In this document: positions 60,930 through 64,000 of the stretch, piece by piece
Layout: each line of letters starts with the position of its first letter
How positions within the stretch are numbered: position 1 is the first letter of the stretch
NCBI RefSeq assembly: GCF_025399795.1
Contig: NZ_JAODTZ010000036.1
Span: 41,704 to 105,703 of the forward strand
Length of the DNA stretch: 64,000 nucleotides
Origin: Streptomyces rhizosphaerihabitans
Lineage (GTDB): Bacteria; Actinomycetota; Actinomycetes; Streptomycetales; Streptomycetaceae
Reading direction: 5' to 3'
Made by a program: the position numbers and the translations under genes
Notes under the pieces: model-generated
Database searches by the model: none
Seen by the model: only the letters and a program-made list of their open reading frames with translations
What the model was told of the DNA's origin: nothing

Positions 60930-60934
60930 GCTAG
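59981..60934 (+). CDS. IS481 family transposase
   Basis: Protein of 317 residues. The start VVHRNAPLTETGRLRLARCV (GTG 59981) is the typical IS481 beginning, followed by a helix-turn-helix (PLRRAAERFQVSPTTAQRWA). The DDE core has ELMHVDIKKLG, VLTDNGACYKS and GKVERLNRTLLEEW. The reading frame runs through the right inverted repeat, and its TAG stop (60932-60934) lies in the duplicated target DNA outside the element. The enzyme catalyses cut-and-paste or copy-type movement. Upstream open frame to 59924 is not conserved. Confidence 0.92.
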   Translation: MVHRNAPLTETGRLRLARCVVEDGWPLRRAAERFQVSPTTAQRWADRYRALGEAGMADRPSRPRLSPRQTPTRTERRIIKVRVLRRWGPARIAHLLGLVPSTVHWVLTRYRLARLTHLDRATGRVIRRYERDRPGELMHVDIKKLGNIPDGGGHKTLGRQAGRKTRSNVGYSYIHTAVDDHSRLAYSEIHTDEKKETATGFWQRAQAFFTSCGITVERVLTDNGACYKSHVWRDTLAAAGITHKRTRPYRPQTNGKVERLNRTLLEEWAYARPYRSETERRDAFPQWLHTYNHHRGHTALAGKPPASRVPNLTGQYS

Positions 60935-61105
60935 GGGCCGACTGTCATCACGACAGATGTCTTGCCGACGCCACAGTCAGCGTGACGAGTCACACCCGAT
61001 CCGGACCAGATGCCCCGGCTTGAGGAGATCCACGGCAACCTCCTCGACCGCCTGGAGAAGCAAAGGACCAGGGATAGCCAGATCGTGCTTCGGGCGGTCG
61101 TGTTC

Positions 61106-62005
61106 CTACCCGGCTTCTGGTGCGCCGTAGGAGAACTCGTACCCGGTGAAGTCGGCGACGTGGACGTATCCGATGCGCTGGTAGAGGGCGTTGCTGGTGG
61201 GGTTGGCGGGGTCCGTGAAGAGCACGACGTCCGTCGCGCCCGCGGCCAGCGCGGCTCTGCTGACCTCGACGGTCACGGCCCCCGCGTAGCCGCGGCCCCG
61301 GAGGTGGGACGGGGTGTAGACGGGGTCCACCCGGATCATGCCGCCGACCATGGAGGTCGCGGCCGCCATGGAGGCGGGAATGCCGTCCGGGGTCTCCCAG
61401 AACGTGAAGTGTCTGTCGGCGAAGCGCGAGTCGGCCCAGGAGCCGGCGTCAATGGCCGCTATGGAGACGTTCTCTCCGACATCGACGCAGAACTCGCGGC
61501 ACCAGCGCACGACGTGCTCGTGATCCTGCTCGCCCGCGACGCGACCCCGCCCCTCCGGGCGCGGCTGCGGCGGGGTGAGTCCGCGGAGACGGTAGAGATG
61601 CGTCCGCCAGAAGGGCACCGGCACAGCGCCCGTGTGCCGCTGCCATGCCTCGGCGAAAGCGGTGGCGGTGTCGTGGTCCGCGATGACGTTGGAGGGGGAG
61701 TGACCGAGGCCGGCCAGGTGAGCGGCGAGCGTACCGGCCTGCTCGGCGGAGAGCGGGGTGAGGCCCAGACGGCCGCGCGGAGTCCGGTAGAAGATGGCGC
61801 GAACCTGACCTGCTGCCTCCAGCCGGCCGAAGACGGTGGCTGCAGGGCCGTGTGGGTCTGTCCCACGTGTTCGCGGTCCCGCTCGCAATTTGTCGATGTC
61901 CGTCAGTGGCGTGTTGTGCAGGGCGGGGCGCGAGCGCAGGAAGTCTCCCGCTCGGGCGAGGAAGGCGTCGACGTCTTCGGTGAGGTGCCAGTCATCCGGG
62001 CGCAT
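61106..62005 (-). CDS. GNAT family N-acetyltransferase (two-domain type)
   Basis: Protein of 299 residues. The C-terminal half is the GNAT domain: GMIRVDPVYTPSHLRGRGYA is motif A with its RGRGYAG acetyl-CoA loop, and FTDPANPTSNALYQRIGYVH is motif B. The N-terminal half (AATVFGRLEAAGQVRAIFYR and LAAHLAGLGHSPSNVIAD) resembles a degenerate second GNAT lobe. Acceptor unknown. ATG at 62005. Convergent with the IS481 side; no operon partner. Confidence 0.85.
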   Translation of the reverse strand: MRPDDWHLTEDVDAFLARAGDFLRSRPALHNTPLTDIDKLRAGPRTRGTDPHGPAATVFGRLEAAGQVRAIFYRTPRGRLGLTPLSAEQAGTLAAHLAGLGHSPSNVIADHDTATAFAEAWQRHTGAVPVPFWRTHLYRLRGLTPPQPRPEGRGRVAGEQDHEHVVRWCREFCVDVGENVSIAAIDAGSWADSRFADRHFTFWETPDGIPASMAAATSMVGGMIRVDPVYTPSHLRGRGYAGAVTVEVSRAALAAGATDVVLFTDPANPTSNALYQRIGYVHVADFTGYEFSYGAPEAG

Positions 62006-62338
62006 GCTTCATGATCCCCGCTGAACTCGGCTCGGGGCGCACTTGCCTGGAGATGAGCCGTCGCCACGACCGGGCCCGCGCTTTTCGGCCGGGCGAGGCA
62101 ACTGCTGCTGATCACCTCCGCTCCTCCGGACGGGGCGTCGGAGACGTCGCAGGTGTGCGCAGCGACATCGGCGACGGAGGGCGGCCGCGCCGCTGAGTCG
62201 TCGGACGCGGAATCCGAGTGCCGTGCCGGCTGCGATGGCCGCCTTGGATAATGAGGGCGCGGGCGTCGGCCAGGGGCTGTGCCTCAAAGAGAAGCGGATC
62301 TGCTGCGCTGTGGAGCGCCCGGGGGAGAGGAAGAGGCC
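62006..62338. other. Divergent region upstream of BlaI-type and GNAT genes
   Basis: No gene seen. It must hold the promoters of both; no clear TACAxxTGTA-type BlaI dyad was found by eye. Confidence 0.4.
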
Positions 62339-62710
62339 ATGACAGACACGGACGGCGAGCGCCGACCTGCCGGTGAGTTGGAGGCGAGTGTGCTCGCGGC
62401 GTTGTGGGCGGCGGCCAAGCCGCAGACCGCGGCGCAGGTCAGGGCCGCGATGGCGCAGCCGCTCGCTCGTACCACTGTCGCGACTCTGCTGGCCCGTCTC
62501 TGCGACAAGGGGGCCGTCGGGCGCAGCCCTGGGAAGCGGGGGTTCGTGTATTTCCCCGTGGCCGACTCGCACGGGCTGACGGCTCGCCGTATGCACCGCG
62601 AACTCGATCAGGACGGTGATCGGAGCATGGTGCTGGCCCGGTTCGTCGAGGGGCTGAGTCCAGAGGACGAGGTCGAGTTGAAGCGCTTGTTGGGGGAGAA
62701 CGGGCAGTGA
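62339..62710 (+). CDS. BlaI/MecI/CopY family repressor
   Basis: Protein of 123 residues. ELEASVLAALWAAAKPQTAA, VRAAMAQPLARTTVATLLAR and LCDKGAVGRSPGKRGFVYFP form the BlaI winged helix. In known pairs, a membrane M56 peptidase triggers cleavage of the repressor; here such a peptidase is encoded next, with a GTGA overlap (62707-62710). ATG at 62339 follows GGGGGAGAGGAAGAGG. In Mycobacterium-like pairs the targets include the operon itself and respiratory or resistance genes; the target is unknown here. Confidence 0.9.
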   Translation: MTDTDGERRPAGELEASVLAALWAAAKPQTAAQVRAAMAQPLARTTVATLLARLCDKGAVGRSPGKRGFVYFPVADSHGLTARRMHRELDQDGDRSMVLARFVEGLSPEDEVELKRLLGENGQ

Positions 62711-63648
62711 TCGCGCTGCTGCTGCTTCCGTTGGTGCTCCCGTTCGCCCTGCCGTCGCTCGCCAGGCGGGTCGTGCTTCGTGTGCACCCCGACGTGGCGC
62801 TGTGGACCGTCACTTCGGCGGCGACGGTACTGGCGATCGGCGTCGTGGCGTGCCTGGGCGTTCTGTCGCTGCCGATCGCACTCGCGGTTCCGGCACTCGG
62901 TCGGCTGGCCGAGCTGATGCAGCCGCTCGACGCGGGTCCTGCGGCAGTCGTGCGGGCCTTGTCCGTCCTCGCCGGGGGAGCGCTCGCGGTCACCTGTCTC
63001 ACCGCTGGGCGACGGGGGCTGGCAGAGGTGCGGCGATTCCGTGCGGCGCACGGCGATGTCACAGACCTGCCGCACGTCGGCGGACTCTGCGTCGTGGACG
63101 ACGTCCGGGCGCAGGCGTACGCGCTGGGCGGCACTCGCCGCAAGGAGAGCCGGATCGTGGTCACCACGGGCATGCTGCGCGCTTTGACCCCGCCGGAGCG
63201 TGAGGCTCTTCTCGCGCACGAGCGGGCTCATCTCACCGGGCGTCATCATGTCTTTCTCGCCGCGGCGCAGTTCGCCGGATGGTGTCATCCTGCGCTTGCC
63301 GCTGTCGTGGCGCAGGTGTCCTTCGCGGCCGAACGTGTCGCGGACGAAGCGGCCGCGGAGGCCACCAAGGACCGCAGGCTGACGGCTCACGCCGTGGGCC
63401 GCGCGGCACTCGCCGCGACACGTGACGGGGGCCGTGCCGTCCCGCCGCCTTTCGCCGCGGGAGCCTCCAGCGGGCCGGTACCCGTCCGGGTGAGGGCCCT
63501 GCTTGAGCAGGTGCCGTCCCGTCGGTTCGCAGGGACCGTGGTCGCTGTGGTTCTGGTGTGCGGGGTCGCCGGGGCGTCGTCCATCGCGGGCGCGGTGTCA
63601 CTGCACCGCGATGTCGAGGTCGCCCAGGGTGAGGATCCCGGCGACTGA
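62707..63648 (+). CDS. M56 family membrane metallopeptidase (BlaR1-like)
   Basis: Protein of 313 residues. Four membrane segments are seen: residues 1-17, 35-63, 80-100 and about 280-298 (TVVAVVLVCGVAGASSIAGA). The zinc site is H171-E172-x-x-H175 in LLAHERAHLTGRHH, with E-x-x-A-D in ERVADEAAAEA as third ligand region. No penicillin-binding sensor domain is present, so the signal is not a beta-lactam. The peptidase most likely relieves repression by the preceding BlaI protein. GTG start overlaps that gene's stop. Confidence 0.9.
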   Translation: MIALLLLPLVLPFALPSLARRVVLRVHPDVALWTVTSAATVLAIGVVACLGVLSLPIALAVPALGRLAELMQPLDAGPAAVVRALSVLAGGALAVTCLTAGRRGLAEVRRFRAAHGDVTDLPHVGGLCVVDDVRAQAYALGGTRRKESRIVVTTGMLRALTPPEREALLAHERAHLTGRHHVFLAAAQFAGWCHPALAAVVAQVSFAAERVADEAAAEATKDRRLTAHAVGRAALAATRDGGRAVPPPFAAGASSGPVPVRVRALLEQVPSRRFAGTVVAVVLVCGVAGASSIAGAVSLHRDVEVAQGEDPGD

Positions 63649-63683
63649 ACCGGCAGGCGGGCTAAGGGACTTGACCCTCGTGT

Positions 63684-63706
63684 GACTCCCGCCGGGGGCG
63701 GGAGTC
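63684..63706 (+). terminator. Terminator of the BlaI/M56 operon
   Basis: gactcccgcc / ggcgggagtc, a 10-bp perfect stem with a 3-nt loop, 35 nt after the M56 stop. Confidence 0.65.
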
Positions 63707-63876
63707 CGGCGTGCTGGAGGGATGCGCCGTGGACTGCGGCGGGGGCCGCGTCGGCGCGAACCACGTACTGATCAGCGTGTCGAACGAGCCTGGTTGTCGC
63801 CCTCTCCCGCCCTCTGCTGTCCCCCTGAATGGTGATTAGGTAAACCGCGGGCCCCGGGAGAGACCACCGGCGTCCG

Positions 63877-64000
63877 TCACCCGACGACGGTCCAGGTGTC
63901 GCCGCCGGCGAGGAGTGCGGCGAGGTCGCCTTTGCCGTTCTGTTCGATGGCGGTGTCGAGCTGGTCGGCCATCTGCGTGTCGTAGACCGGCCGGTCGATT
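63877..64000 (-). CDS. 2-oxoacid:ferredoxin oxidoreductase beta subunit (KorB-type), 3' end only
   Basis: Only the last 40 residues are in the window: RPVYDTQMADQLDTAIEQNG then KGDLAALLAGGDTWTVVG and TGA. This matches the C-terminus of KorB, which with KorA oxidises 2-oxoglutarate to succinyl-CoA and reduces ferredoxin. The gene enters from the right edge. Confidence is limited by the short length. Confidence 0.6.
   Translation of the reverse strand, partial: IDRPVYDTQMADQLDTAIEQNGKGDLAALLAGGDTWTVVG

Overview
The window is high-GC DNA with strongly G/C-biased third codon positions, many GTG starts and leaderless promoters, a Tat-exported glycosidase, and gene families typical of Streptomyces (DUF6197, MmyB-like regulator/SDR pair, PaaX, terpene synthase, TerD, KorB). 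It reads as a Streptomyces chromosome, probably an arm-side accessory region. No rRNA, tRNA or CRISPR was seen.

Layout. (1) 1-12372, minus strand: a compact operon encoding a DUF4132 protein, a 1637-residue partner, a MoxR AAA+ ATPase, a DUF5682-vWA fusion and a SWIM zinc-finger protein. It is the actinobacterial counterpart of the uncharacterised E. coli yehI/yehLMPQ cluster and the most intriguing system here. Three of its junctions are 4-bp start/stop overlaps; the fourth holds a 15-bp-stem hairpin. (2) 12.8-19 kb: mixed housekeeping-like genes (inositol-phosphatase-like protein with altered metal ligands, DUF6197 protein, lipoprotein, cupin), the scar of an SDR gene cut by an IS5-type element, and a divergent HxlR regulator/NADP-oxidoreductase pair around a perfect palindrome. 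(3) 19-23 kb: D-erythronate dehydrogenase and a secreted GH127 beta-L-arabinofuranosidase behind LacI-type operators. (4) 23.7-36 kb: small enzymes and regulators (GNAT, MarR, TetR/serine hydrolase, HD phosphohydrolase, VOC, DinB, HAD, MBL), several with their own operators. (5) 35.2-39.8 kb: a ROK repressor divergent from a permuted secreted GH3 glycosidase. (6) 40-44 kb: hydrolase/Lrp and SDR/MmyB divergent pairs. (7) 44.5-46.3 kb: an apparently intact IS200/IS605 element with tnpA and tnpB. (8) 46.5-52.6 kb: FAD monooxygenase, a frameshifted second monooxygenase remnant, and a PaaX regulator followed by a secreted hydrolase and an MFS exporter, with a shared promoter motif. (9) 53-57 kb: TerD, small membrane proteins, a truncated terpene synthase, a methyltransferase and IS630 debris. 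(10) 57-61 kb: a secreted GH78 alpha-L-rhamnosidase whose stop codon was duplicated by a complete IS481 insertion. (11) 61-64 kb: GNAT enzyme, a BlaI/M56 peptidase pair, and the 3' end of a KorB-type ferredoxin oxidoreductase gene at the right edge.

Two themes link the genes. Three secreted glycosidases (GH127, GH3, GH78) plus a sugar-acid dehydrogenase point to use of plant arabinan, pectin or xylan decorations, each under local control. The many gene remnants (SDR, Nudix, ABC transporter, monooxygenase, terpene synthase, IS5, IS630) show a decaying, frequently rearranged region. All assignments come from reading motifs and overall sequence character; no database search was possible.
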